Source of the DNA: Roseococcus sp. SDR
Lineage (GTDB): Bacteria; Pseudomonadota; Alphaproteobacteria; Acetobacterales; Acetobacteraceae
Reading direction: 5' to 3'
Assembly (NCBI RefSeq): GCF_019083995.1
Contig: NZ_JAHRCU010000008.1
Coordinates: 1-64,000 of the forward strand
Length of the DNA stretch: 64,000 nt
The notes beneath the pieces were generated by a model. That model saw only the letters and a program-made list of their open reading frames with translations, searched no databases and was not told the origin of the DNA. The first letter of the stretch is position 1. Each line of letters starts with the position of its first letter. Positions 1 to 8,835 of this stretch are shown here, one piece after another. The position numbers were made by a program, and so were the translations under genes.

Positions 1-110
1 GCCGCCAGTGCGCTGCGCTTCCACACCTCGCTGAAGAAGCCGCGCGCATCGCCGAAGCGGTTGGGCTCGATCAGGAGCACATCGGGGATGGATTGCGGCG
101 TGATCTTCAT
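1..110 (-). CDS. rfbC: dTDP-4-dehydrorhamnose 3,5-epimerase, N-terminal fragment
   Basis: Only the first 36 codons lie in the window; the gene runs off its left edge. The visible start contains IPDVLLIEP and [12 protein letters not shown], the typical opening of RmlC, a cupin-fold enzyme that epimerises C3 and C5 of dTDP-4-keto-6-deoxyglucose in dTDP-L-rhamnose synthesis. The ATG (108-110) overlaps the rmlA stop in an ATGA, so the two are translationally coupled, and rmlB lies further upstream on the same strand. The rest of the protein cannot be judged; rmlD may follow outside the window. Confidence 0.88.
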   Translation of the reverse strand, partial: MKITPQSIPDVLLIEPNRFGDARGFFSEVWKRSALA

Positions 111-988
111 GCGTGGACCCCATCGGCCAATTGCACGAGATATTGGCCATAGGCCGTCTTGCCCAGCGCCTTGCCGCGCGCGCGCAGCTCATCGGCCGTC
201 AGGAACCCGCGGCGGAAGCCGATTTCCTCCGGGCAGCCCACCACCAGGCCCTGGCGCTCCTGCACCGTCTGCACGAAGGTCGCCGCCTGCAGGAGGCTCG
301 CCGGCGTGCCCGCATCGAGCCAGGCGCAGCCGCGGCCCAGCTGCTCGCAGGAGAGGTCGCCCGCATGCATGTAGAGCAGGTTGAGATCGGTGATCTCAAG
401 CTCGCCGCGCGCCGAGGGCTTCACCCGCTTGGCCATCTCGACCACGCGCTTGTCGTAGAAATAGACGCCGATGACGGCCCAGTCCGACTTGGGCTTGGCG
501 GGCTTCTCCTCGATGGAGATCACGCGGCCCGCGCCGTCGAACTCCGCCACGCCATAGCGCTCGGGGTCGGCCACGCGATAGCCGAAGACGGTGGCCCCCC
601 CGGCCTCGGCACGGCCGCGCGCCGCACCGAGGCGCACCGAAAGGCCTTCGCCATAGATGATGTTGTCGCCCAGCGCCAAAGCGCAGGCGTCGCCCGCGAT
701 GAACTCCTCGCCGATCAGGAAGGCCTGCGCGAGGCCGTCGGGCGAGGGCTGCTCGGCATAGCTGAGCCGCACGCCGAAGGCGCTGCCATCGCCCAGCAGG
801 CGCCGGAAGGCGGGCAGGTCCTGCGGGGTGGAGATGATCAGGATGTCCTGGATGCCGGCCAGCATCAGGGTGCCGAGCGGGTAATAGACCATCGGCTTGT
901 CATAGACCGGCAGCAATTGCTTGGACGCCGCCAGCGTCATCGGATGCAGCCGCGTGCCGGAGCCCCCGGCCAGGATGATGCCCTTCAT
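107..988 (-). CDS. rfbA: Glucose-1-phosphate thymidylyltransferase RmlA
   Basis: Makes dTDP-glucose from glucose-1-phosphate and dTTP, the first step of dTDP-L-rhamnose synthesis in the cytoplasm. The 293-residue protein opens with the nucleotidyltransferase signature [11 protein letters not shown] (residues 8-18), followed by [12 protein letters not shown], and has [10 protein letters not shown] near residue 106; this is full family length. It lies between rmlB upstream, after a 139-bp gap holding hairpins, and rmlC downstream, with a 4-base overlap. The set probably supplies rhamnose for the surface polysaccharide handled by the divergent ABC exporter. Confidence 0.97.
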   Translation of the reverse strand: MKGIILAGGSGTRLHPMTLAASKQLLPVYDKPMVYYPLGTLMLAGIQDILIISTPQDLPAFRRLLGDGSAFGVRLSYAEQPSPDGLAQAFLIGEEFIAGDACALALGDNIIYGEGLSVRLGAARGRAEAGGATVFGYRVADPERYGVAEFDGAGRVISIEEKPAKPKSDWAVIGVYFYDKRVVEMAKRVKPSARGELEITDLNLLYMHAGDLSCEQLGRGCAWLDAGTPASLLQAATFVQTVQERQGLVVGCPEEIGFRRGFLTADELRARGKALGKTAYGQYLVQLADGVHA

Positions 989-1035
989 GATTTGATGCCC
1001 TCAAGCGCCGGGCGGCCGCGTCCGCGGCCTTGGCT

Positions 1036-1092
1036 CGAAACGCTGAAGCGTTTCGGCTCGGCTATGCGCCTCGCATCCTCGGAGGAGGATGC
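1036..1092. repeat. Two perfect hairpins between rmlB and rmlA
   Basis: The gap between rmlB and rmlA holds two perfect inverted repeats: an 8-bp stem at 1036-1043/1048-1055 with loop TGAA, and an 8-bp stem at 1073-1080/1085-1092 with loop GGAG. Neither is followed by a T-run on the minus strand, so an intrinsic terminator is not evident. They may stabilise or process the rmlB-rmlA transcript, or be degenerate relatives of the hairpin repeats seen elsewhere in the window. The function is unknown. Confidence 0.5.
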
Positions 1093-1127
1093 CTTCCTAT
1101 CAACGGTTTCGCGGGTTGCGCGCAGGC

Positions 1128-2186
1128 TCACGACTTCACGCCGCCAAGCCGCTGGCCGGCATAGGCCTTCTCGCGGATCGGGCGCCACCAGGCCTCGTGG
1201 TCCAGGTACCAGCGGATGGTCTGCTCCAGCCCCGCCTCGAAATCGTAGCGCGGCTTCCAGCCCAGCGCCGCCTCGGCGCCCGAGGGGTCCATCGCGTAGC
1301 GGAAATCATGGCCGGGCCGGTCGCGCACGAAGGTGATCAGCCGCTCGCGCGGGCCGGCGGCATCGGGGCGCAGCCGGTCGAGCGTGGCGCAGATCGCCTT
1401 CACCACCTCGAGGTTGGTGCGCTCCTGCCGCGGCCCGATGCAATAGGTCGCCCCCGGCTTGCCATGCATCAGCGCCAGCACCAGCGCCTCGGCATGGTCC
1501 TCGACATGCAGCCAGTCGCGGATATTGGCGCCCTCGCCATAGACCGGCAGCGGCTTGCCCTCCAGCGCGTTCAGCGTGACCAGCGGGATCAGCTTCTCGG
1601 GGAATTGCCACGGCCCGTAATTGTTCGTCGTGTTCGAGACGAAGGAAGGGAAGCCATAGGTGTGGTTCCAGGCCCGCACCAGGTGGTCGGAGGCCGCCTT
1701 GCTCGCCGAATAGGGGCTGCGCGGGTCATAGGGCGTCTCGGGGGTGAAGGGCGGGTCGCCCGGATAGAGCGAGCCGAAGACCTCGTCCGTCGAGACATGA
1801 TGGAAGCGGAAGGCCGCCTTCGCCTCGCCCTGCAGCGTGTTCCAGTATTCCCGCGCCGCCTCCAGCAGCACCTGGGTGCCGACGACGTTGGTGCGGATGA
1901 ATTCGGCCGGCCCGTCGATCGATCGGTCCACATGGCTCTCGGCGGCGAGATGCATCACCGCCGTCGGCTTGTGCGCGGCGAAGACGGCGCGCATCGCCTC
2001 CACGTCGCAGATATCCGCCTGGACGTGGACGTGCCGGGCCTCGCCGGCATGCATGCCGAGCGAGGCGGGGCTCGCCGCATAGGTCATCTTGTCCACGTTG
2101 ACGACCGTGGCACCCGTCGTCGTCAGAAGGCGCCGGACCACGGCCGAGCCGATGAAGCCGTATCCGCCGGTGATGAGGAAAAGCAA
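1128..2186 (-). CDS. rfbB: dTDP-glucose 4,6-dehydratase RmlB
   Basis: Converts dTDP-glucose to dTDP-4-keto-6-deoxyglucose, the second step of rhamnose synthesis. It is an extended short-chain dehydrogenase with the NAD-binding motif TGGYGFIGS at the very N-terminus; later come STDEVFG, the catalytic YSASKAASD and NNYGPWQFPEKLIP. The frame stays open to 2324, but the upstream residues are arginine-rich and precede the Rossmann motif. I therefore start at the TTG at 2184-2186 (352 residues), with an AGGAG about 10 bases upstream. An ATG closer to that AGGAG is out of frame. It is the first gene of the rmlB-rmlA-rmlC set. Confidence 0.95.
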   Translation of the reverse strand: MLFLITGGYGFIGSAVVRRLLTTTGATVVNVDKMTYAASPASLGMHAGEARHVHVQADICDVEAMRAVFAAHKPTAVMHLAAESHVDRSIDGPAEFIRTNVVGTQVLLEAAREYWNTLQGEAKAAFRFHHVSTDEVFGSLYPGDPPFTPETPYDPRSPYSASKAASDHLVRAWNHTYGFPSFVSNTTNNYGPWQFPEKLIPLVTLNALEGKPLPVYGEGANIRDWLHVEDHAEALVLALMHGKPGATYCIGPRQERTNLEVVKAICATLDRLRPDAAGPRERLITFVRDRPGHDFRYAMDPSGAEAALGWKPRYDFEAGLEQTIRWYLDHEAWWRPIREKAYAGQRLGGVKS

Positions 2187-2214
2187 GGCGCATCGTCTCC
2201 TGGAAAGCCGGGGG

Positions 2215-2242
2215 GGCCTAACACAAGACCCGGGCCTGTCAA
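2215..2242 (-). promoter_or_regulatory. Possible promoter for rmlB
   Basis: In the 130-bp divergent region the minus strand has a perfect TTGACA (2237-2242). Sixteen bases later comes TAGGCC (2215-2220), a poor -10 box. The predicted start would give a short leader carrying the AGGAG before the TTG start codon. The -35 match is strong and the -10 weak. Confidence 0.35.
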
Positions 2243-2316
2243 TACGACGGCGCCGGTTACAAACGGAAGCCTTCCTCGGCTTTCGGCCCTGGAGCCCTGC
2301 GTGTATAGCCGCCCGC

Positions 2317-3150
2317 ATGGCCACCTCGTCGCCCCGATCCTTCGAACATGACGCCGCGCGCCCCGAGCGCGGCGCCCGTGCCCGCGCGGACCTGCTGGAG
2401 GGCTTTCAGCGCTGGCGCCTCGCCTGGGTGCTGGCCCGGACCGACATCACCCACCGCTACCGCGGCTCTGTGCTGGGTCCGCTCTGGGTCACCATCTCGA
2501 CGGCGGTGATGTTGATCTCGCTCGGCTTCCTCTACGCCAAGCTTTTCCAGATCGAGGTGGGGGTCTACCTGCCCTGGCTCGCCGTCAGCCTCATCATCTG
2601 GGCCATGATCGGCCAGGCGGTGACCGAGGCCTGCGCCACCATCACCTCGGCCGAGGGCGTCGTCCGGCAGATGCCCTTGCCCTATTCGGTGCATGCCCTG
2701 CGGACCGTCTTCCGCAACGCCGTGGTGGCGGCGCACAACCTGCCGCTGATCGTCGTCGTCTTCCTGATCTTCGGCGTATCGCCCGGCTGGGGCGCGCTCT
2801 GGGCGATCCCGGGCCTCATCCTGCTCGCCATCAACGTCTTCTGGGGTTCGCTCCTGCTCGGCCTCCTCTGCGCGCGCTTCCGCGACATCCCGCCCATCGT
2901 CGCCTCCGTCATGCAGATCGCCTTCTTCCTGACGCCCGTCATCTGGAAGCCGGAACTGATCGAGGGCGCGCAGGTCTACCTGCCCCTCAATCCCTTCTTC
3001 GCGGTGATGGAGACCATGCGCGGCCCGATCATGGGCACCGGCGCATCGGCCACCGTCTGGATCGCGGCGATCGTCTACACCGGCATCGTCTGGGCCGTGT
3101 CCCAGGCCTTCTTCACGCGGTTCCGCAACCGCGTCGCTTTCTGGGTCTGA
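2317..3150 (+). CDS. ABC-2 type polysaccharide exporter permease (Wzm/KpsM type)
   Basis: Membrane subunit of an ABC exporter for O-antigen, capsule or a similar polysaccharide. The 277-residue protein has a short hydrophilic N-terminus, the family motif RTDITHRYRGSVLGPLWV near residues 42-59, about six hydrophobic segments and a C-terminal tail. The ATPase gene follows 5 bases after its stop, and the rhamnose genes are divergent, so it probably exports a rhamnose-containing glycan. The frame is open from 2089, but the earlier part lies inside the divergent region and rmlB. I chose the ATG at 2317, although it lacks a Shine-Dalgarno sequence (see the leaderless finding). Confidence 0.93.
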   Translation: MATSSPRSFEHDAARPERGARARADLLEGFQRWRLAWVLARTDITHRYRGSVLGPLWVTISTAVMLISLGFLYAKLFQIEVGVYLPWLAVSLIIWAMIGQAVTEACATITSAEGVVRQMPLPYSVHALRTVFRNAVVAAHNLPLIVVVFLIFGVSPGWGALWAIPGLILLAINVFWGSLLLGLLCARFRDIPPIVASVMQIAFFLTPVIWKPELIEGAQVYLPLNPFFAVMETMRGPIMGTGASATVWIAAIVYTGIVWAVSQAFFTRFRNRVAFWV

Positions 3151-3155
3151 CCGAC

Positions 3156-3887
3156 ATGGCACGCATCGAGGCCGAGGGGCTGGCGATCGAGTATCCGCTC
3201 TACCATCACAATGCGCGCTCGCTGAAGCGGCGCCTGATGGGAGCGACCCCGCGCCGCCTGAAGGAGGACCCCTCGCATCGCGTCGTGGTCGCGGCCCTGC
3301 GCAACCTCACCTTCACCATCGAGCGCGGCGAGCGCGTGGCGCTGATCGGCCCCAATGGCGCGGGCAAGTCCACCCTGCTGCGCACCGTCGCCGGCATCTA
3401 TGAACCCGTCGCCGGCCGGCTGCGCGTGGAGGGCGAGATCGGCTCCCTCATCGACCCTGGTGCGGGCATGGAGGCGCTGGCGACGGGGCGCGAGAACATC
3501 GTGCTGCGCGGCCTCTATCGCGGCATGTCGGAGGCCGAGGCCGAGGCGATGGCGGAGGAGGTCGTCGCCTTCGCCGATCTCGGCGAGTTCATCGACGTGC
3601 AGATCCGCGGCTATTCCGCCGGCATGCAGGTGCGCCTCGCCTTCGCGCTGGCCACCGCGATGATGCCCGAGATCCTGCTCATGGATGAATGGTTCCTGGC
3701 CGGCGATGCCGAGTTCATGGCCCGCGCGGAGGAGCGCCTGAAGCAGCTGGTGACCGGCGCCGACATCCTGATGCTGGCCACGCATGACATGGCCGTGGTC
3801 CGCCGCTGGTGCACGCGCGCCATCCGCATCGAGGGCGGGGTCATCCTGCAGGACGGCACGGTGGACGAGGTGCTGGGCCCGGCCTGA
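3156..3887 (+). CDS. ABC exporter ATP-binding protein (Wzt/KpsT type)
   Basis: Energises the preceding permease. All ATPase motifs are visible: Walker A GPNGAGKST (residues 65-73), signature YSAGM (153-157), Walker B ILLMDE (173-178) and a switch histidine in ATHDM. The segment LMDEWFLAGDAEF is typical of the polysaccharide-export branch. At 243 residues it has only the nucleotide-binding domain and lacks the C-terminal glycan-binding domain of longer Wzt proteins. This suggests export that does not depend on recognising a chain-end modification, as in KpsT-type systems. The glycan itself cannot be deduced. Confidence 0.94.
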   Translation: MARIEAEGLAIEYPLYHHNARSLKRRLMGATPRRLKEDPSHRVVVAALRNLTFTIERGERVALIGPNGAGKSTLLRTVAGIYEPVAGRLRVEGEIGSLIDPGAGMEALATGRENIVLRGLYRGMSEAEAEAMAEEVVAFADLGEFIDVQIRGYSAGMQVRLAFALATAMMPEILLMDEWFLAGDAEFMARAEERLKQLVTGADILMLATHDMAVVRRWCTRAIRIEGGVILQDGTVDEVLGPA

Positions 3888-3928
3888 GGCCGATTGCGCC
3901 GCGGCCGCGCCCTCGCTAGGTGTGCGGC

Positions 3929-4681
3929 ATGATCTGGCCCTTCCGCCGCCGCAAGCCGGCCACCCCCGATTCCCTGCTGCAATCCGACCCGGCGAACGAG
4001 CTCTACCGGCTCTTCCTGGAGCGCGGCGCCCGCACGCACAAGACCGCCAAGTGGCACCACTATTTCGACATCTACGACGCCTTCCTGGCGCGCTATCGCG
4101 GGCAGTCGCCCACGCTGCTCGAGATCGGCGTGGATGAATGCGGCTCGCTCGAGATCTGGCGCGAATGGCTGGGCCCCGGCGCGCGCATCTTCGGCATGGA
4201 CATCAACCCGAAATCCGCCGAGCTGGCACCGCCCGGCTGCAAGGTCTTCATTGGCGACCAGGCGGACCCCGCCTTCCTGCGCCAGGTGCTGGCCGAGATC
4301 GGCACGCCCGACATCGTGGTGGATGATGGGGGCCACACCAGCAACCAGCAGATCGAGAGCTTCGAGGTCTTCTACCCCGCGATGGCGCCGGACGGCGTCT
4401 ATATCGTGGAGGACACGCACACCGCCCTCTGGGGCGGGCAGTGGGATGACCGGCCGGGGATGACCTTCCTCGACTATGCGGCGGAGCGCGTGAAGGACCT
4501 GCACGCCTGGAGCGGCATCCACGCCAATTTCCGCCGTTACCACACGCATCCGAGCGAGCGCGTGGGGGCGGAGGCCGAAGTGCCGGCATTCACGCGCACG
4601 ACGCGCGCCATCTCCTTCTTCGACAGCATCGTGGCCTTCGAGCGCGGCCCGCGCCGCGAGCCCTGGCAGGAGCGGCGCTGA
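3929..4681 (+). CDS. Class I SAM-dependent methyltransferase, probably sugar-modifying
   Basis: The 250-residue protein has a methyltransferase core: a glycine-poor motif I (LLEIGVDECGSLEIWREW, about residues 64-81), an acidic residue after the second strand (FGMDIN) and a DIVVDDGGHTSNQQ segment. The GVxxxGS and DDGGH signatures recall the MycE/cephalosporin-hydroxylase-like group acting on sugars. It follows the ABC exporter on the same strand, so glycan methylation is the natural inference; the substrate is unknown. A GTG three codons upstream (3920) is possible. I prefer the ATG, which lacks a Shine-Dalgarno sequence but has TAGGTG six bases before it. Confidence 0.82.
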   Translation: MIWPFRRRKPATPDSLLQSDPANELYRLFLERGARTHKTAKWHHYFDIYDAFLARYRGQSPTLLEIGVDECGSLEIWREWLGPGARIFGMDINPKSAELAPPGCKVFIGDQADPAFLRQVLAEIGTPDIVVDDGGHTSNQQIESFEVFYPAMAPDGVYIVEDTHTALWGGQWDDRPGMTFLDYAAERVKDLHAWSGIHANFRRYHTHPSERVGAEAEVPAFTRTTRAISFFDSIVAFERGPRREPWQERR

Positions 4682-4844
4682 GCCCGATCGCCTTTGGCCT
4701 CTTCGCCAAAGGCGTGAATCGGCCTCGCGGTGTACTGAGCCCGATCGCCTTTGGCCTCTTCGCCGAAGGCGTGAATCGGCCTCGCGGTGTACTGAGCCCG
4801 ATCGCCTTTGGCCTCTTCGCCAAAGGCGTGAATCGGCCTCGCGG
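4681..4844. repeat. Three tandem copies of a 57-bp hairpin repeat
   Basis: Units begin at 4681, 4738 and 4795; the third ends after about 50 bases. Each unit holds an inverted repeat: in copy 1, CGCCTTTGGC (4689-4698), a 6-base loop, then GCCAAAGGCG (4705-4714). An outer CCGAT (4684-4688) can pair with ATCGG (4718-4722), leaving TGA unpaired. Copy 2 has one A-to-G change that keeps a wobble pair. The block fills the gap between the convergent methyltransferase gene and obgE. Single related elements lie at 52786-52824 and 56475-56513, also between convergent genes. A bidirectional termination or RNA-stabilising role is inferred. Confidence 0.9.
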
Positions 4845-4853
4845 CGGTGATCG

Positions 4854-5963
<1,110 letters not shown>

Positions 5964-5969
5964 CTAAAC

Positions 5970-5995
5970 AAAAACGGGGGCCACGAGGGCCCCCG
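5970..5995 (-). terminator. Intrinsic terminator after rpmA
   Basis: Read on the minus strand, CGGGGGCC (5988-5995) pairs with GGCCCCCG (5975-5982) around a short loop, followed by TTTTTGTTT. It lies 26 bases after the rpmA stop and probably ends the rplU-rpmA transcript before obgE. Confidence 0.8.
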
Positions 5996-6021
5996 CTGGT
6001 CACGCCACCCGGGGCGTCAAT

Positions 6022-6291
6022 TCACTCGGCCGCGAGCTTGATCGGCTCGACCGAGACATGGACGCGGTCCTCGGCCTTGCGGGCGAACTTCACATGACCC
6101 TCGACCAGCGCGAAGAGCGTGTGATCGCGGCCCACGCCGACATTGGTGCCGGCCTTCATCTTGGTGCCGCGCTGCTTGACGAGGATGTTGCCGGCCAGCA
6201 CGTGCTCGCCGCCGAACTTCTTCACGCCAAGCCGCTGACCGGGACTGTCACGCCCGTTGCGAGAGGAGCCGCCTGCCTTTTTGTGTGCCAT
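6022..6291 (-). CDS. rpmA: 50S ribosomal protein L27
   Basis: Large-subunit protein whose N-terminal tail reaches the peptidyl transferase centre. The 89-residue protein starts directly with [16 protein letters not shown], so no N-terminal leader needs cleavage, unlike in Firmicutes. [17 protein letters not shown] follows near residues 28-43. It lies 15 bases after rplU, as in most bacteria, and is followed by a clear intrinsic terminator. Confidence 0.98.
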   Translation of the reverse strand: MAHKKAGGSSRNGRDSPGQRLGVKKFGGEHVLAGNILVKQRGTKMKAGTNVGVGRDHTLFALVEGHVKFARKAEDRVHVSVEPIKLAAE

Positions 6292-6306
6292 CTGTCTTGC
6301 TCCTTC

Positions 6307-6621
6307 TTACGCCGCGATGCTGGCGATGCGCAGGACCGTCTGTTCCTGGCGATGGCCGCGCTTGCGGCGGCTGTTCTTGCGGCGGCGCTTCTTCAGGATC
6401 AGCACCTTGTCGCCGCGATTCTGGTCCACCACGGTGGCGGTGACGCTGGCACCCGGCACGGTCGGCGCGCCGATCTGCAGGCCGGCATCGTTGCTCACGG
6501 CCAGCACCTCGTGGAAGGTGACGGTGGCGCCGGGCTCAGCCTCCAGGCGCTCGACGATGACGACGGCGTTCGGCGTCACCCGGTATTGTTTTCCGCCAGT
6601 GCGGATCACTGCGAAGCTCAT
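6307..6621 (-). CDS. rplU: 50S ribosomal protein L21
   Basis: Binds 23S rRNA in the large subunit. The 104-residue sequence begins [15 protein letters not shown] and contains [23 protein letters not shown]... split across the basic central region (about residues 70-90), typical of L21. The frame is open upstream to 6738, but that part is outside the family, so I start at the ATG at 6619-6621, which has AAGGG upstream. It is the first gene of rplU-rpmA. Confidence 0.97.
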   Translation of the reverse strand: MSFAVIRTGGKQYRVTPNAVVIVERLEAEPGATVTFHEVLAVSNDAGLQIGAPTVPGASVTATVVDQNRGDKVLILKKRRRKNSRRKRGHRQEQTVLRIASIAA

Positions 6622-6861
6622 CACACGCGCCCTTCGGGCTGCCGCGCAAGGCGACGCTGCCCGTGATACTGAATGGTTATGGCCGCTGGCCGGAAGCACC
6701 GCACGGGCGCCCCATGAACGACCACGGGCGACACGCATGCGCCGCCCGGGAGGGGAGCGTGTAGGGGAGGGCAGGGCCGCGCGTCAAGTCGCAAGGCGGG
6801 CCCCGGGGGTGACATTCCCCGCAGGAGTGGCAGCCTCCGCCCGGTCAGGAGGAACCCCGCC

Positions 6862-7266
6862 ATGTCCCGAATCCGCCGCGTCAGCAGCCCCGCCGTCCCC
6901 GAGCCGCCGCCCGGCCTCTGGTCCAACTGCCTGGTGGTGGACGGGATCGCCTATCTTTCCGGCTTCACCGCGCGCGACCAGGCGCTGCGCGCGCCCGAGG
7001 GCGCCGACATGCTGGCCCAGGCCCGGACCATCTTCGGCAAGATGCGGTCCCTGCTCGAGGCCGCCGGTGGCTGCATGGCCGATATGGTGAAATTGACGAT
7101 CTTCGTGACCGACATCACCCAGCGCGAGGCCGTCTGGCAGGCCCGGCGCGAATTCTTCACCGGCGATTTCCCGGCCTGCTCGCTCGTCCAGGTGGCCGCG
7201 CTGGCCGAGCCCTCCATCCTGGTCGAGATCGAGGGCGTGGCGCATCTCGGCGCCAGCCGGGGTTAG
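6862..7266 (+). CDS. Rid (YjgF/YER057c) family protein lacking the catalytic arginine
   Basis: Small trimeric-fold protein of the Rid superfamily (134 residues). Family features include VVDGIAYLSGFTA, the alpha-helix LEAAGGCMADMVKLTIFVTD and the C-terminal LVEIEGVAH. In RidA, an arginine in the FPARSCVEV segment binds the carboxylate of imine and enamine substrates. Here the aligned segment is FPACSLVQVA, with cysteine in that position, so classic 2-iminobutanoate deaminase activity is unlikely. It is monocistronic as far as can be seen, 3 bases from the convergent FAH-family gene. An AGGAGG lies about 8 bases before the ATG. The physiological substrate is unknown. Confidence 0.9.
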   Translation: MSRIRRVSSPAVPEPPPGLWSNCLVVDGIAYLSGFTARDQALRAPEGADMLAQARTIFGKMRSLLEAAGGCMADMVKLTIFVTDITQREAVWQARREFFTGDFPACSLVQVAALAEPSILVEIEGVAHLGASRG

Positions 7267-7267
7267 C

Positions 7268-8047
7268 CTATTCGGGCGCGAAGGCGTTGGTCAGCGTGCC
7301 GATTCCCGCGATGGTGACGGCCACCTCCATCCCCGGCCGCATCGGCAGCGCGCCGACCGAGGTGCCGCAGGCGATCACATCGCCCGGCTCCAGCGTCATC
7401 TCCTGCGAGAGCAGCGAGACGATGCGGGCCGGCGGCAGGATCATGTCCGCGCAGGGGTAGTCCTGCCGGACGCGCCCGTTCAGCGCGACCTGCACGCGCA
7501 GCTCCCGCCAATCGAGCCCCTGGGCGATGCAGGGGCCGATCGGCCCGAAGCTGTCGGGCGACTTGGCCCGCGCCCATTGGGGAAAGGAAGGGTCGGCGGT
7601 CAGGATATCGAGCGCCGTCACGTCATTCACGCAGGTCAGGCCGAAGATCGCGGCTTCCGCCTCCGTCTCATCCGCGCGGCTGACCCGGCGGCCGATGACG
7701 AGGCCGAGCTCCCCCTCATAGAGCGTCTTGCCGGCATAGCCCGCGAGCGGGCGGATCGCCGCACCTGGCCCGATCACGGAACCCGGCGACTTCAGGAACC
7801 AGAGCGGTGTCTCGGGGATGGCATTGCCCTGCTTGGTGGCGAGCTCGTGATAATTGTTCCACAGCCCCACGAAGCGGGTGGGCCGCACCGGGGCCAGCAG
7901 CGCCACGTCGGACACCGCCAGAGCCGCCCCCGAGCCGGTATGGGCGCCGAACATGTCGCCGGCATGCGGGGTGATGCTCTCGCCCGCCAGCGTGCCGAAG
8001 CCCTCCGCGCCTTCGGCCGTGCGGAAGCGAACCCAATGCGTGACCAT
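7268..8047 (-). CDS. Fumarylacetoacetate hydrolase family protein
   Basis: A 259-residue FAH-fold enzyme, a group that hydrolyses, decarboxylates or isomerises 2-oxo/enol acids with a divalent metal. Visible family features are GLWNNYHEL, the metal-ligand segment YEGELGLVIGR (ExE), a later aspartate in TCVNDVTA and the C-terminal EPGDVIACGTSVG. It ends 3 bases before the convergent Rid gene stop and lies 2 bases downstream of ubiG on the same strand, so it is probably co-transcribed with ubiG. A catabolic role, such as homoprotocatechuate-type degradation, is possible; the sequence does not fix the substrate. Confidence 0.88.
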   Translation of the reverse strand: MVTHWVRFRTAEGAEGFGTLAGESITPHAGDMFGAHTGSGAALAVSDVALLAPVRPTRFVGLWNNYHELATKQGNAIPETPLWFLKSPGSVIGPGAAIRPLAGYAGKTLYEGELGLVIGRRVSRADETEAEAAIFGLTCVNDVTALDILTADPSFPQWARAKSPDSFGPIGPCIAQGLDWRELRVQVALNGRVRQDYPCADMILPPARIVSLLSQEMTLEPGDVIACGTSVGALPMRPGMEVAVTIAGIGTLTNAFAPE

Positions 8048-8049
8048 GC

Positions 8050-8745
8050 TCAGACCTTTCGTGCCGCCATCAGGTAGTTCACGCCCGTGTCGCGGGCGAT
8101 GCGGAAGCCCGTGCGCAGGCTCGGCACCATGCCCGCCACATCGGTGACGGCGAGGCCGGCGCCGCGCAGCAGCCGGCCCAGCTCCTCGGGCGTGACGAAC
8201 TGCTTCCAGTCATGCGTGCCGCGCGGCAGCCAGCGCAGGATCTGCTCGGCGCCCAGGATGGCAAAGAGGTAGGAACGCCGCGTGCGGTTCAGCGTGGAGA
8301 GAAAGACCTGCCCGCCCGGCCGTGTGAGCCGCGCCAGCGCCGCGCAGAAACCCGCGCGCTCGGCCGGCGGCACATGCTCGATCACCTCCAGCGAGATGAC
8401 GGCATCGAAGGCCTCGGCCGCGAAATCCTCGGGCGTGCCCTCGCGATAATCGACGCTGACACCGTGGGAGGCCGCATGCGCGCGCGCCGCCTCCAGCGCC
8501 GCGCCCGCGGCATCCAGCCCGGTGACGATGGCGCCCCGCCGCGCCAGCCATTCCGACGCCAGGCCCGCCCCGCAGCCGACATCCAGGATGCGCAGGCCTT
8601 CCAGCGGGCCGAGGCGTTCGGCGATCCAGCCCATGCGGGCCGGGTTCATGGCGTGCAGCGGCGCCATGGGGCCCGTCGGCTTCCACCAATCCTGAGCCAG
8701 GGCGTCGAACTTCGCCACTTCCTGGAGGTCTGCGCTACCCGACAT
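8050..8745 (-). CDS. ubiG: Ubiquinone biosynthesis O-methyltransferase UbiG
   Basis: Performs both O-methylations of ubiquinone synthesis. The 231-residue form begins MSGSADLQEVAKFDALAQ and contains WWKPTGPMAPLHAMNPAR, SAM motif I LDVGCGAGLAS and THDWKQFVTPEEL, all typical of UbiG. The frame remains open far upstream on the strand opposite lysC; that part is a shadow. In-frame ATGs at 8754 and 8763 are alternatives. I chose 8745 for the GGATGG just upstream. It is divergent from lysC with a 90-bp gap. Confidence 0.95.
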   Translation of the reverse strand: MSGSADLQEVAKFDALAQDWWKPTGPMAPLHAMNPARMGWIAERLGPLEGLRILDVGCGAGLASEWLARRGAIVTGLDAAGAALEAARAHAASHGVSVDYREGTPEDFAAEAFDAVISLEVIEHVPPAERAGFCAALARLTRPGGQVFLSTLNRTRRSYLFAILGAEQILRWLPRGTHDWKQFVTPEELGRLLRGAGLAVTDVAGMVPSLRTGFRIARDTGVNYLMAARKV

Positions 8746-8835
8746 GTTGCCCATCCGCGTCATGAACGGTATCTGACCCGCCCTCAGGCCCACCGCAAGG
8801 CCTGTCCCCTCCAGGGGGGCAGGCCAGGAACTCGC

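Noticed and set aside
985-1188. Small minus-strand frame between rmlA and rmlB as a gene
   Set aside because: It spans hairpins and the rmlB end and has no family features.
113-1336. 407-codon plus-strand frame opposite rmlA
   Set aside because: It is antisense to a clear RmlA sequence, with no recognisable domain.
4681-4844. Tandem repeat as a CRISPR array
   Set aside because: The units are contiguous and near-identical with no unique spacers, and no cas genes are nearby.
1-4850. Polysaccharide locus as a horizontally acquired island
   Set aside because: Base composition looks like its neighbours, and no integrase, tRNA junction or IS remnant is visible.
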